This document shows, in pieces, positions 47,301 through 57,700 of a DNA stretch of 64,000 bases. The stretch lies in assembly GCF_026262505.1 (NCBI RefSeq), contig NC_067207.1, positions 6,580,252-6,644,251 on the forward strand, read 5' to 3'. The stretch's first letter is position 1, and each line of letters starts with the position of its first letter. Both the position numbers and the translations under genes were made by a program. Below the pieces are notes generated by a model. That model made no database searches, had not been told where the DNA came from, and saw only the letters and a list, made by a program, of their open reading frames with translations. This DNA comes from Trichomonas vaginalis G3 (Eukaryota; Parabasalia; Trichomonadida; Trichomonadidae).

Positions 47301-48789
47301 AAAATGATGACAAAGAATGTGCTAATTTTCTTGAATTAAGGATGATTATGGAATAAACTTGAGCATGTTTCTCAAATTTTTTGCATAATTGATAATAATG
47401 AATCAATTCTAATTCAATGTTATCTGGTTGATCCATTGAAATCATATCAATAATCCTGAAATAAACTTCTCGACACTCATTCATTATATCTGTTAAATGG
47501 TTTATGAATTGTTCCAAAATATCAGAATCGTGCCTAATTGAGATGACTTCATATTGAAGATCGCAAAGGAGTTGTCTCTTTGAAAGAGAAACTTCTTTAT
47601 ATGTCATTTCCATGATTTCACGGATACTGTCTGAATCGAGCTTATGCATTAATGCTAAGTATCTGAAACAATCGACTTTGAGATCTTTATTTTCACTATT
47701 GATGGAACAAAACTTTGCAAACTTAATTGCTTGATCAGGGTCATTTAGGATAAGAAAAACAAGTCTTGTATTTGAATTTTTGTTGTTGGCATCTTCCCAC
47801 ATGAATTCTTCATTTTCTTTGTTCAAATCTAATAGTTCTACATCTCTTCTCAAACTGTCATTAGGTTTGTCAGAATTGACTGTGTGATAAAACTTGCTAA
47901 TGATAATTTCTGATAATACGAATGCTAATATTAATAAAATAACTTCAAGAATCATGATATCAGATAATAAAGCTTCCGGAAACAAAATCGTAAAGATATC
48001 TGCGATCGATTCAAGCACTGCAAGTACCCAGAAGAAAATCATGCAGAATTGATCTTGCTTTCTGTAGAATGGATAATAAATTACAATGAATATTTCAAGA
48101 GCACATAATACAATGCATAACGCACATATTACAATTTTAACTTTGCAGCCACATGCCGAGATAAGTGAACGAAATTGAAATAAAATTATCAAAGAATACG
48201 CGAAAAACGATATTGGTATTAAATTCCAGCCTGCAAAAAAAACTGACTGATTGAATAGTGCATGTGTACATATAATTTTGTGGACAACATAAGAAGCTTG
48301 AATAAAAAAAGTTGAAATTATGATTAAAATAAGTTGTAAAATTTTTATAGAACCAGTGATTGAATTTTTTATCTCATCTTGAAGTATTGCGAAAATCATG
48401 ATTTGAAATAACGGATTTATAACTTCTAAGATTGTTCTGATAATATATGGAAAATAAAGGCCAATTAAAATTGTTTTATAGAACGTAAACATCAATACTA
48501 TTGATAAAACTAAGATTAATGAATATGCAAAGAAAAAATAAGCTCTTGATTTGTCATCGAAAAATCTGAAGTACAAAATATTATCTAAGACATCATAAAT
48601 TATATCTCTAAATGTAATGCCTGTTTTTTCGAGCAAAAGAAATCCAGAAGCAACAGGGAACATTATCATGAAATATAAAATGTCGCGCAAAACGTGCATT
48701 AAATTGGGTAACCTAGGGCTACAGTTAAGCATATGTCCTGCCTGATAAAATTTTCCCCAATGAATTCCCATTCCTGTATCGATATCCAT
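44317..48789 (-). CDS. TmcB/TmcC-type membrane protein with degenerate class III cyclase domain, 1490 aa
   Basis: Starts at the ATG at 48789. Nine or more membrane spans lie in residues 20-320. A helical TPR-like region (SINSENKDLKVDCFRYLALMH, and NIELELIHYYQLCKKFEKHA) at about 370-520 matches TmcB/TmcC proteins. Further spans are near 600, 780, 880 and 1075, with Asn-rich extracellular loops. A PAS domain follows at about 1130-1230 (ILMVSSTGIIQDMN), a helix and a C-terminal class III cyclase domain. The cyclase core aligns to its end (VWGDAVNVSARLE is kept), but both metal-binding Asp positions are Gly: FIGI (G1306) for FxDI, and INGVYM (G1351) for IGDAYM. It is probably a receptor-like pseudocyclase. 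Confidence 0.85.
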   Translation of the reverse strand: MDIDTGMGIHWGKFYQAGHMLNCSPRLPNLMHVLRDILYFMIMFPVASGFLLLEKTGITFRDIIYDVLDNILYFRFFDDKSRAYFFFAYSLILVLSIVLMFTFYKTILIGLYFPYIIRTILEVINPLFQIMIFAILQDEIKNSITGSIKILQLILIIISTFFIQASYVVHKIICTHALFNQSVFFAGWNLIPISFFAYSLIILFQFRSLISACGCKVKIVICALCIVLCALEIFIVIYYPFYRKQDQFCMIFFWVLAVLESIADIFTILFPEALLSDIMILEVILLILAFVLSEIIISKFYHTVNSDKPNDSLRRDVELLDLNKENEEFMWEDANNKNSNTRLVFLILNDPDQAIKFAKFCSINSENKDLKVDCFRYLALMHKLDSDSIREIMEMTYKEVSLSKRQLLCDLQYEVISIRHDSDILEQFINHLTDIMNECREVYFRIIDMISMDQPDNIELELIHYYQLCKKFEKHAQVYSIIILNSRKLAHSLSSFYTQYKADANLAMAWRSAAESPEMAEDSNGNYKFRNSKKFSSKSFEVQAAQSFSNQLHCQKIKSLGVRSFLFFLFIFIAVVSTISIYRITPSKFTVIALGYSANISQSMKSLLLNPANTIFNMSTRVLSNCSSEYAAKMSNISDLKQIENFHTFISNISNQIYQYNLAQNNKENLLKVWASTSDYLLKNLTLHAAESSLATVFESITSCKCSNTSVKIINVASELYNSTIYSIRDLYEELYTNLNKVVDDYTFIYLVYAIVVITILAVLLIVIGFISITRRNVERKYFWSSLIEIDSVSLSELRKRLLNGRGLMNEIKTNEVSKFEFDNMLGSDEIDGSVDSSDILSEADISVYKPINELAAYERPINRSRRVIKWLNGTAAYLVFSILFFAIFGASVGTYERPIKFYFDRMIYFDMVTSTVVQAASKTQETVNEAILDFTNVVISSESTESNTVNVSNEFVEKIINNNFYYNESKIHQNDIQRLNVLLNQGKELIHYIYGNITAFYESNYSNITLLELSSELAYIDLNYTVGNISLVLENRINKYIFLYKVYLIGSRVSSAGLSVLFIFYLVFRLFLYHIEFNGYKNMLLIIPTTSKQAITMAIDLFNGSSKESKYNEVSLSRHIIKQSLNSILMVSSTGIIQDMNTSAISLLDCKKEDVIQQDIRNILTDVNENVPLQLTYSQIFDRIDDGTFDLTLLSSYNSIPKSPITEIENSLMIRTPRGVLKLISCKILKISNIKMWGDTMSYAFILRDITEYSKNETELRDAQNRVDSLLTKIMPKVIATRLMSKTESEDIISQVDKAVIIFIGIHDFISWCSTRGHEEIMQILDVIFSKFDKKIAKYPTLVKIKMINGVYMAAAGLFNEVSSRTPVHEAVEFCLDCGKWCMKRIGKGGMPIHLNIGVNYDGPIISGVLGREKPFFDVWGDAVNVSARLETSSYIDTIQMLPHTYHALPEGIYPARERHDVFLKGKGTTNTFYIPIPDADESNFRTIH

Positions 48790-50131
48790 ATGAAACAAAA
48801 ATAAATATAATTTTCACAATTTTTGAATGTTAATATAAATAATAATGATGTCTGGGAACAAGTCATAAATATAAATATTTTAGCGTGTGTTAAAATTTGA
48901 ATGTATTAATCTCAGAAAATTTCATACTCTCAAAAAAATAAGAATAAATGAAATCACAAAAAATAATAATGTTGTCGACATCTTTGGATTTTATATTTTT
49001 GAATAACTTCTCAAATAAATAATTAATATATCCACAAAAGAAAACGCATTGTTTTTCATCTTCAAACTATAATAAAAATCTTTTAAATTTGAATTGAATA
49101 AAAATTAAAAACAAACACTTTCTTTTTGCTGCTCACTTTCGAAGACCGCATTTTTGATTATATTACAATCTTTTCTGCCTTGATATGGATATTACATTTG
49201 ATTAGATAATAAAGTTAATTAATTCTGATGGTGAATCTTCAAAATCAAAACTTTATGGTGTCCATTTTCCTAGTTATTAATGAAATTTATATTTACCAAT
49301 TTAAATTAAAGGATTCAGGATAGAAGTATAACTAATAGCCTTTTAAAAAAATACAGAACAATTTATTTGCGTGATAATTCTTTAGATTTTCATGTAATAT
49401 ATTATTTATCTCACTAGCTCAAGCAAATTTAAGGTGAATTATAAAAAATAATGAACCTAGGCAATAAAATTTTCAATAATTGCTTTTGTTTAAATATCAT
49501 TACAATTATAAGATGTGCATTAATTTGGACAATGAAAAATCTGTGATAAATTTTGAAAAAAAAAATATTTAAAATTAAAAGCGTTTCAACGAATGATGTA
49601 AGTAGAGATTTGTAAAAATTGCATGCCCTACTATCTATTATAGCATCAAGAGTTAAAACTCTTTCAGTTCAGATAAAAAAAATTTAAATGCTACAACAAT
49701 TAAGATTTGAATCATAATTGAATTACATACAACCAAAGACCAGTAATGTATCATTAACAGCTTATTTTCATAAAAAGAATACGTCATTCATCTTGGATGA
49801 AAAGGAAAATTTATTGAATTCGAAAAATTACCTAAAGCAAATTGATTTGAATGCCTGTTTTAATATCTGTGCTATTATTTATGTTATTAAAAGTTGTCAA
49901 GTAATTTTTTTATAGATTTCATTATCATTTCATTAAAATGTTCTAAATGATGCATTTATGGACATTATTTCTATCGAACAATCTTATTACTTTTTCAAAT
50001 ATGATCCAACTAATTGCATTCAATTTGAATACTATTCAAAACTTTTGAATGCATTCAAAAATTGATCAAAAAAGAAGCATAAATATGTTATATATAATAA
50101 AATAATGCGCTTTATATCTTTTGATAGTGTT
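48790..50131. other. Intergenic, no gene seen
   Basis: 1.3 kb of A/T-rich DNA. A 65-codon frame at 49718 is chance-level. The region leads into the palindromic repeat at 50132. Confidence 0.5.
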
Positions 50132-51376
50132 GTAAACAGAAATTCATCAAAGGTGACATCTCAGAAAAGCTAAAATATTGAATTTTTGGAACTTTTGATA
50201 GAGCACGTTTTTAAATATTAATTAAAGTAAATGTATATTTTGTAAAGATTCTTTTTAATAAAAAAATAAAATTTTGAAGAAGATCACAAAATCTTCTGAA
50301 AAATAATATCACATAAACTCATATTATTTTCTAATATATAACTATTTTATATAAAAATCAAATTCAATGATCTTAAAAGCGAAGGATAAACCTCAAAATT
50401 TACGAATATAATGAGTGGGAATATAATGCTTATCTATCATAAAACCATATAAAATATCAATTTTTGCTTTACGCCTAATTTTTGACGACAATTAGCAAAA
50501 AATGTTAAATGTTAACACTCAGTCCATTTGAATATGAAAAATAAAATTGACTTTGATTAAATGTTTTTATTTATCATGCAATTCTTCTTGCGACCAAAGA
50601 TTTGAATAAAAGTTCAAAAAAAAAGATAGCTTAAAAAATAATATACGGTAGTGTTTACTAATAGATGAATAGTATATAAATTCTATTAAAATGGATTTGA
50701 TCCAAAAAAATATAAAACCAAAAATAATTGTTATAATTTAAATGAAGAAGTAATTTAAAACGATTTTATTTATGATCAAGTTTTATATATTTTTTTGGAT
50801 CAAATCCATTTTAATAGAATTTATATACTATTCATCTATTAGTAAACACTACCGTATATTATTTTTTAAGCTATCTTTTTTTTTGAACTTTTATTCAAAT
50901 CTTTGGTCGCAAGAAGAATTGCATGATAAATAAAAACATTTAATCAAAGTCAATTTTATTTTTCATATTCAAATGGACTGAGTGTTAACATTTAACATTT
51001 TTTGCTAATTGTCGTCAAAAATTAGGCGTAAAGCAAAAATTGATATTTTATATGGTTTTATGATAGATAAGCATTATATTCCCACTCATTATATTCGTAA
51101 ATTTTGAGGTTTATCCTTCGCTTTTAAGATCATTGAATTTGATTTTTATATAAAATAGTTATATATTAGAAAATAATATGAGTTTATGTGATATTATTTT
51201 TCAGAAGATTTCATTCTATATGCCTATGAAAAGTACTCTCAAAACTAACTTTTCCTAATTATAATTAAATCTAGAATATTGTATTATGCTTAGTATTATT
51301 TCATTTTTCTCATTCAATTTAGAATTTACAAATGTCAAAAAATTGAGAGCTGTCACTTTTGATGAATTTCTGTTTA
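50132..51376. repeat. 1.25-kb palindromic (foldback/MITE-like) repeat, both arms present
   Basis: The ends are matching short inverted repeats (TAAACAGAAATTCATCAAA with following GTGACA). Long arms at about 50290-50735 and 50782-51211 are reverse complements with few differences around a 45-base loop. The 140 bases outside the arms differ between left and right. The right half of the Maverick-flanking copy (19937-20627) matches the left arm with its outer part. No frame is present, so it is non-autonomous if mobile. Confidence 0.85.
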
Positions 51377-52190
51377 TTACATTTGTGATTTAATCAATAA
51401 CTCTTAATGTCTTTAAAAACCTAAATTTTTCATCGGAGATAAAAAATGTGTTGGAAACTGATGTTTGTCACTTTTCTCCGGTGTTTTGAATTGGAGTTTT
51501 CTGTTGGCAAAGAACCTTTTCAAAAGTGATCACTGGCATTGTCCTTCTAATTCTTCTTTAGGATTTATTCATCTATTTGCGAATAATGATGGGGATTTGA
51601 TATGAAATGGCTTTAATCATGAAAAATCCTATACATTTTTGTTTTACAAACATTTTCTCTTATTCGAACTTGCGAAAGTCCATTCTCGCTTATTGTATTT
51701 GCTATGATAATCAAATTTAAGATTAAATAAACAAGCTAATTCAATTTTTTAAAAACTAAGCGGAAATAAAGCTATTACTGCAACTTCATATCAGATTCGA
51801 GCAAAAATGCCTTGTGATGAGCGAAAACATTTTGAGAAAAGAAAATATCAATTCTAATATATATATTTTTGGACGAGTGTCGATTCTATGACATACTCAA
51901 AGTTCCTTACAACAAGGAAAATCTTTTATTATTGGATTTTAATTTTATGTGATCAATAAAAATACATTTCTTTGTTTTTATATAATTATACGCAAAGTAG
52001 TTAGAGAACACTATAAACATGCTAGTATTTTATTTATTCATTCATTATTTCATTTCATTCGCCGAAAAAATACCATGAATAAATGGCAACGTCATTGTGC
52101 TTTCAAATTTGAGAAATAAAAAATTTGATATCGGTATGTAAATTACACTTTAGAAGAATACTAGATAAGAAATCTTTAAAAAGTGACAAA
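51377..52190. other. Intergenic, motif next to the next gene
   Basis: 814 bases, A/T-rich. TTTGTCACTTTTCTCCGG is at about 51465. AAAAAGTGACAAA ends right at the next ATG (52178-52190), the closest such spacing in the host part. Confidence 0.5.
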
Positions 52191-52817
52191 ATGTCTGAAA
52201 TTGATGAATTTATTGTAATCACTGCAACCAATATTCGTTGCGTAACTTATTTTATCGGGTTAGCTCATGGTGTATTAAATGATGCAATCGCACTCTTCTT
52301 TGAACAAGGTGAAATTTCAATTCCCGACAATTTTAGAACGGATTTAATCCAAAAGAAGGAAAAACCTGTTGTAGATACTGAGAAATCAAATAAACTTATG
52401 GATGTAAACGCTGTTAAAGCACAACAGGTCGAAATACCAGAGATAGAAAAAAATCCTCAATTGTTAATACCAGTTGAAGAGATGGTGTTACCAAAAGAAA
52501 GAGAAATTTATCATTTACCACTTCCTTCACCTCAAATGAACCTCGACGATTATACTTTGGAAAATTCTGCAGAAGAATATGGCTACAAGAATAAATCCGG
52601 TCAAAAACAAGTTTCCCAAAAGAAGCTTCCAACTTGCATTGACAATACTTTTACTTTTTACAGTAATGGATACATATATGACGGTGAAATCGGATCCTTT
52701 GATTATATGACTTATCAACAAATGATAACCGATTCCTTCCCTCAACGACCAAACCCGAATCTCCCATCAAATCCGGCTACTCAATACGTGTATAAATTAA
52801 ATGAAAAACTTCCATGA
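52191..52817 (+). CDS. p47-like UBA-SEP protein without UBX, 208 aa
   Basis: Start taken at the ATG at 52191, directly after AAAAAGTGACAAA. Residues 4-42 (FIVITATNIRCVTYFIGLAHG...AIALFFEQGE) look like the UBA domain of p47/UBXN proteins. Residues 146-190 (NTFTFYSNGYIYDGEIGSFD...ITDSFPQRP) match a SEP domain. The linker is Pro/Lys/Glu-rich. p47-type adaptors bind the AAA ATPase p97/Cdc48 through a C-terminal UBX domain; here the protein ends after SEP, so it lacks that part and may bind by SEP or its linker. The frame is intact. Confidence 0.65.
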   Translation: MSEIDEFIVITATNIRCVTYFIGLAHGVLNDAIALFFEQGEISIPDNFRTDLIQKKEKPVVDTEKSNKLMDVNAVKAQQVEIPEIEKNPQLLIPVEEMVLPKEREIYHLPLPSPQMNLDDYTLENSAEEYGYKNKSGQKQVSQKKLPTCIDNTFTFYSNGYIYDGEIGSFDYMTYQQMITDSFPQRPNPNLPSNPATQYVYKLNEKLP

Positions 52818-53019
52818 GATTGTTCACCCTTTATTTGTTTAATATACACAGTATGTGTTTTTTTTAATAAAATCAAACATTTGAATCGGTAAAAAATATT
52901 TTTTTAAATATAAACTAGTATTTTTCTTAGATTTCAAAAATATTGGTAGTAGCCAATGTGTTTGCAGGATTCAATATGATATTTTGATTCAATTATTTCA
53001 TTTTGCAGATTTCCATATA

Positions 53020-54378
53020 ATGTTGTTACCTGATCAGCAAATTTCATTATATGGAAAGCAACTTGAAGACGAAAGGAATCCATTTATACACTACAGCTTT
53101 TCTTCTTACCCGTTTTGCAGGAATGAAACGGCAATTTTACGTTCCAATTTGTATCCAACAGAAAGATTGACCAAAATTCCTTTTAACATTAGATATAAGC
53201 GAAATGAAAACTCAATTCATGGATGTGATGTGAAAATATCTCCGAAAAGATATAAAAGAGTTTCAGACTTAATAGCAAACAATATTTGGATGAATTTAAT
53301 GCTTCACAATATAACATTATATTCAAAGATAGGATTTTACGAATTTAACAATCAAAATGAGTACATTCCACATTTATTTACCCACTTTCATTTCGAATTA
53401 GCACATAGAAATGGAAATATAGTCGATATCAACTTAACTTCTTCGCACCCAATACAATTAATCGAAAATTCGTCAGTTGAATATACTTATTCAGTTCATT
53501 GGGTGACAAGCACTCAGATTGTTCACGATCCGTTTTACCGAAATGCTTTTAGAGTGTTTTCAATTATAGGAACCTCGTTTATTTTAATGTCAACATATTA
53601 TTGTTATTCTACTATGAAAACCAAAGTTCACGAGATTATTGGATGCGACCAAGGACAATTTTATGCTTTGGCAGTAAGTGGCACAACGCTTACATTCAAT
53701 CTTATTTTTTCATTTTTATATCTTGCGTATTTCGACAAAAAGAGGTTCAATCGATTTAATTTGCTTCCATTTACATTAGTATCATCTTTTATTTCAGGTC
53801 ATCTCTTCACAAGTAAGTTTTCTCGCAATCCAATTTCATCATTTTGTTCGATGTTTATTCCAGTATCATTATTTGTACTTTTTGATATCATTAATGGATC
53901 CAATCTCTCAGAATACTTGAACTTCTATGCCTTGTACTTTATTCTTCATCTTGGTCACTTTATAAGGAAATCAAAGCGAGAATTTGATAGAGCTAAACGC
54001 AAGATCTCTTTATTTTCTTCATTTATAGGATCGGTATATGTAACTGTCTGTGTTTGTGCGGCTTCTTTATCAGAATCATATTATTTCGAATCATCTTTCA
54101 CAAAAAGGAAGAATTTTGAACTTTGGTCGTTCTCGGCTATTGCTGTTGGTAGTTCATTTATTGTATCTTTCCTTGTTTCATTCACTCTCAGTTTGATTAC
54201 TCCTTATTCGAGAGATCCAAGTTTAATTTGTCTATTTGTTTTTTCTTTGATTTTCACGATTTATTTCATGTTTCTTGGATTTGCTCATGGATTCTACGCT
54301 TTGTCATTGATTATATCTTTGGCAATGGCGTTAATTGCAACATCAGGAACCATTATTGGCATTCATTATGTTAGATAA
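53020..54378 (+). CDS. Nonaspanin (TM9SF/EMP70) family protein, about 452 aa
   Basis: The family pattern is clear: YPFCRNETAIL, HFHFELAHRNGNIVDINLTS, HPIQLIENSSVEYTYSVHW and then a long C-terminal block of about eight membrane spans. Nonaspanins are Golgi/endosomal multi-span proteins involved in sorting membrane proteins. The first in-frame ATG is 53020, which skips a signal peptide. The frame is open back to about 52885 without an ATG. An ATG at 52976 would give a signal peptide if one T were added to the T run at 52982-52985. So the start is uncertain or damaged. Confidence 0.75.
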   Translation: MLLPDQQISLYGKQLEDERNPFIHYSFSSYPFCRNETAILRSNLYPTERLTKIPFNIRYKRNENSIHGCDVKISPKRYKRVSDLIANNIWMNLMLHNITLYSKIGFYEFNNQNEYIPHLFTHFHFELAHRNGNIVDINLTSSHPIQLIENSSVEYTYSVHWVTSTQIVHDPFYRNAFRVFSIIGTSFILMSTYYCYSTMKTKVHEIIGCDQGQFYALAVSGTTLTFNLIFSFLYLAYFDKKRFNRFNLLPFTLVSSFISGHLFTSKFSRNPISSFCSMFIPVSLFVLFDIINGSNLSEYLNFYALYFILHLGHFIRKSKREFDRAKRKISLFSSFIGSVYVTVCVCAASLSESYYFESSFTKRKNFELWSFSAIAVGSSFIVSFLVSFTLSLITPYSRDPSLICLFVFSLIFTIYFMFLGFAHGFYALSLIISLAMALIATSGTIIGIHYVR

Positions 54379-54777
54379 AAATTTTGTATTTTTAAGTTTA
54401 TAAACATTTTTCATATAGGATTGCATTCTATGATAACGATCAATAAGATAATATCATTCAACAAAAATCTTTGCTTTATATCAACTAACAATGATCAAAT
54501 TCCATTGTTAGTAATAATTCGGTATATCACTAACAATGTATGCTGCATTCATCACATCAAAACGTCGAATATGTTTTTATCAACTTAAATTATTCTCATG
54601 TGATATATCTATTTGCAAATTTTCAGCAAATTCTGTGCTTTTGAGTTCAATTCACTGACTTGATCATGAGAAGGGAAGTTTTTGAGAACTGAGTTATTTT
54701 AAAACTAGATCTTTTTTGATTACTCGTTTTAACAATATGTATAACAATAATAATAAATTTTATTATGAAAATTATTT
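54379..54777. other. Intergenic hairpin region
   Basis: ACTAACAATG ... CATTGTTAGT forms a hairpin at about 54487-54512, and ACTAACAATG repeats at about 54530. It lies between a plus-strand stop and a minus-strand stop, so it is 3' flanking DNA. No intron is implied. Confidence 0.5.
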
Positions 54778-57700
54778 TTATCCAATTGGGAAAGTTGTCT
54801 GACACTTAGCGCATTTTTTGGCTCCGACTAAAACTTTGCATTTTGGACAAATGAATGGCTTAACACCATTATCCTTTTGGCCCATGGCTTTGTATCTTTC
54901 CATGAATTTGTTGATCTCATCCAATTCGTTTTTGAAGCACTGAGAATTAGGTGAAATTCTTCCTTGATTGCACATTGGACAGTGGAGTTCTTGCAAAGGA
55001 TTTGGTGTTGTTCCTTCAACCCAATTCTTGTTGAAGATTTCATCAAGTTGCTTGCGAATATCTGCTTTGGCTTTGGCCATTTTAACGAAATGGCCGCAAT
55101 CAAACCTGAAGTAGAATTCACCTCTCTTCAAATCGAAATGTTTCTTCTTTGCTCTGTTGTGTTCGCAATCAAAGAGACAAAGTTCTCCTTCCGGTGTAAG
55201 ACATTGGTGATGGCAATTAGGACATGTCTTGTGGCATCTCCTCATTTCATAAGTGCCTGATGGCAAATCCGAAAGAGAGCTTCTTGGTGCATTGTTTCCT
55301 TCTCTCAATCTCTTGCATTCTGGACAATGAATGTGATCATGATCAACTCTTGTTTTACACAATTCTTCGCATTTATGATCGCAGAATGGGAAGATAAAAG
55401 TACATTCCTTATTGCATTCCTTGTGGCCATTTCTGCAACAATCATTGCATGTTCCTGGACATTGATGGCCACATTCCAATATATGAGAACATGGAGCAGT
55501 GCAAATCAACCTGTCACCGCATTTTCCTTTCATTGTGCTTCCGCAAATTGGACATTTCTCAGAAATTTCTTTGTTGCAAAAATGACGAAGATAATGATGG
55601 TCTTCTTTGTCCTCACCATTATGAAGATTAATGAAGCGTGCCAGGGCATTTGAATCACTGCTGTCATCAGATGAATCATTATAAGAATCCGAAACATGAA
55701 ACTCATTTAATTCATCAAGTAAAGAACGAGTTCTCTTTGTGAGTAGATAGATCATCTCCTTAGGAATTTGGAGAGTGAAGTTGTGACCACAAAGGAATCT
55801 GCATGGTTCATTGTGTTTGGAACATTTATGTTCACAAGGATGCTGACACTTAAGAGTTTCAGGATGAGAATGAACAATACTACATTCAAATTTATTAATA
55901 TGATGGCAATAAGGCATTTCAAAATCAATTATGTTGTAGCAAATGTGTTTGCATCCAAAACATGGTGTTTGGCATTGAGCACCACAATCCTCGCATTTGT
56001 GTAGACATGTTTCATAGCAATGAATGAGCTTGTGGATATTATCATTGTGGCTCCACTTGAGAGGGCACTGATGGCCGCAGTCTAAAATATGATTGCATTT
56101 CTTTTCTTCAACATCAAATCTGAAATCCCATAAATCATTGGAATTCTTTAAAACAACAGCGTCATTTTCATTTTCTATTGATTTGAGGAAGCGATTGACA
56201 ATGATTCCTTCTCCAAATTCATTGTATTTCTGCTTCATGAGATTGTAGATTTCTGGCCATAATCCGTTCTTCGTTTCCGATTGATCGAAAAGATTCTTGT
56301 TTCCTAAAACAACCATATATGACTTGGCTCTGGAAATGGAAACATAAACTCTGCTAAACTCGCCAACAAAAGGAGACAATTTGGATCTTGTCAAACACAA
56401 AATAATGACATGATTTTCTTCACCTTGGTAGTTATCAACGCATTTGACTTTGATACTACCATCTTCGACGAAATCTCCATTTTCATCAATTCTTTCCATT
56501 GGATTGAAGTTTTAGAATGCTGCTTGCTTTTCTTTTTCTTTAAAAATCTTGTTCCACTGCTTCTTGACTTCTTCTTCCTGGCCTTTGTATAAAGTCAGAA
56601 TTGTGATTTCAGTGCTTTGAAAACCTCTGTGAAGATAGAACAAAGCAGTATAAACAGCAAGAATTGCTTCATTTTCGTTCGATCTTGATCTCGTTTCCTT
56701 TGAACTTGATTCTTCGAAATCGTGAAGGATGAATGAAACTCTGTCGCGAAGCTTGTATCCTTCCAATGATCTCTTGGAATTATCTCCATCAACCATTTCT
56801 TGGCAAATCAATTTTCTGATAGGATAAGAGATTTCTGGATGCATTCTTCTCTGGACATTCAAGTAGAATAAATCAGGAGATTTGACATCAAGTGCTTTCT
56901 TCACAAGTCTTTCGAATGTCGAAATATCGAATGAATAAGCAGAGTTTTGCTCACTTCTCAGTTCGTATTCGACTGATGGTCTCAATTGCTTGTAATCTCC
57001 GATCATCATGAGATGTGTCAAATTCTTTGGGATCAGAGATATTGTTGTTGCTTCTGTGAGTTCACCGGCTTCTTCGATGATCATGTAATGAACTCCAGCT
57101 CTCTCTAACGCTTCTCTGTATTTAGAAGCATAAGATGCTGTCATTACAATGACCTTGTATTTACGATAGACATCAGCCAAGCAATTGATTTCTATTTTTT
57201 CCAATTCCTTTGTTCTCATGTTGACAATTGCTTTGTAATCGTTTCTCCAATCGATCAAATTCCTCAAGACATATCTGATATAGATATAAATCTGTTGAAG
57301 AGGTGACCATGCTTTGTTCTGATAAATTCCTTTCAAGAACATATTGAAATAAGACATTCTTGAATCAGAAGCAATTGTTTGGAATGGAACAGCGCCTAAG
57401 GAATAGATTGATTTGGTTTTCATTGTCAATGCATCCGAGAAATCTGGTACAAAATGATCAACATCATCGTCGTCATCTTCAGCTTCAAGAAGTTCTTTGA
57501 TGTTTGTTTCAGTGAACTTAATCTTTCTGCTGCAATCTTCATCAGGAAAATCAGGAACAATTTCACTGTCTTTGTAGATATCTTCTTCCTTTGGATAGCA
57601 ATTGCTGAAATCATCAATAGGGATTGCAAAAGGATCTTTATGTGTGATTTTTGAATTGTAAAAGTCCTTATCAAGCCAAAAATGAATAATGTCTTCGTAA

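Noticed and set aside
49718-49915. 65-codon frame
   Set aside because: A/T-rich, no family resemblance, no promoter motif; chance-level length.
54487-54540. Intron with ACTAAC branch motif
   Set aside because: ACTAACAATG repeats are part of a hairpin in 3' flanking DNA; no GTATGT-type 5' site or coding continuity is present.
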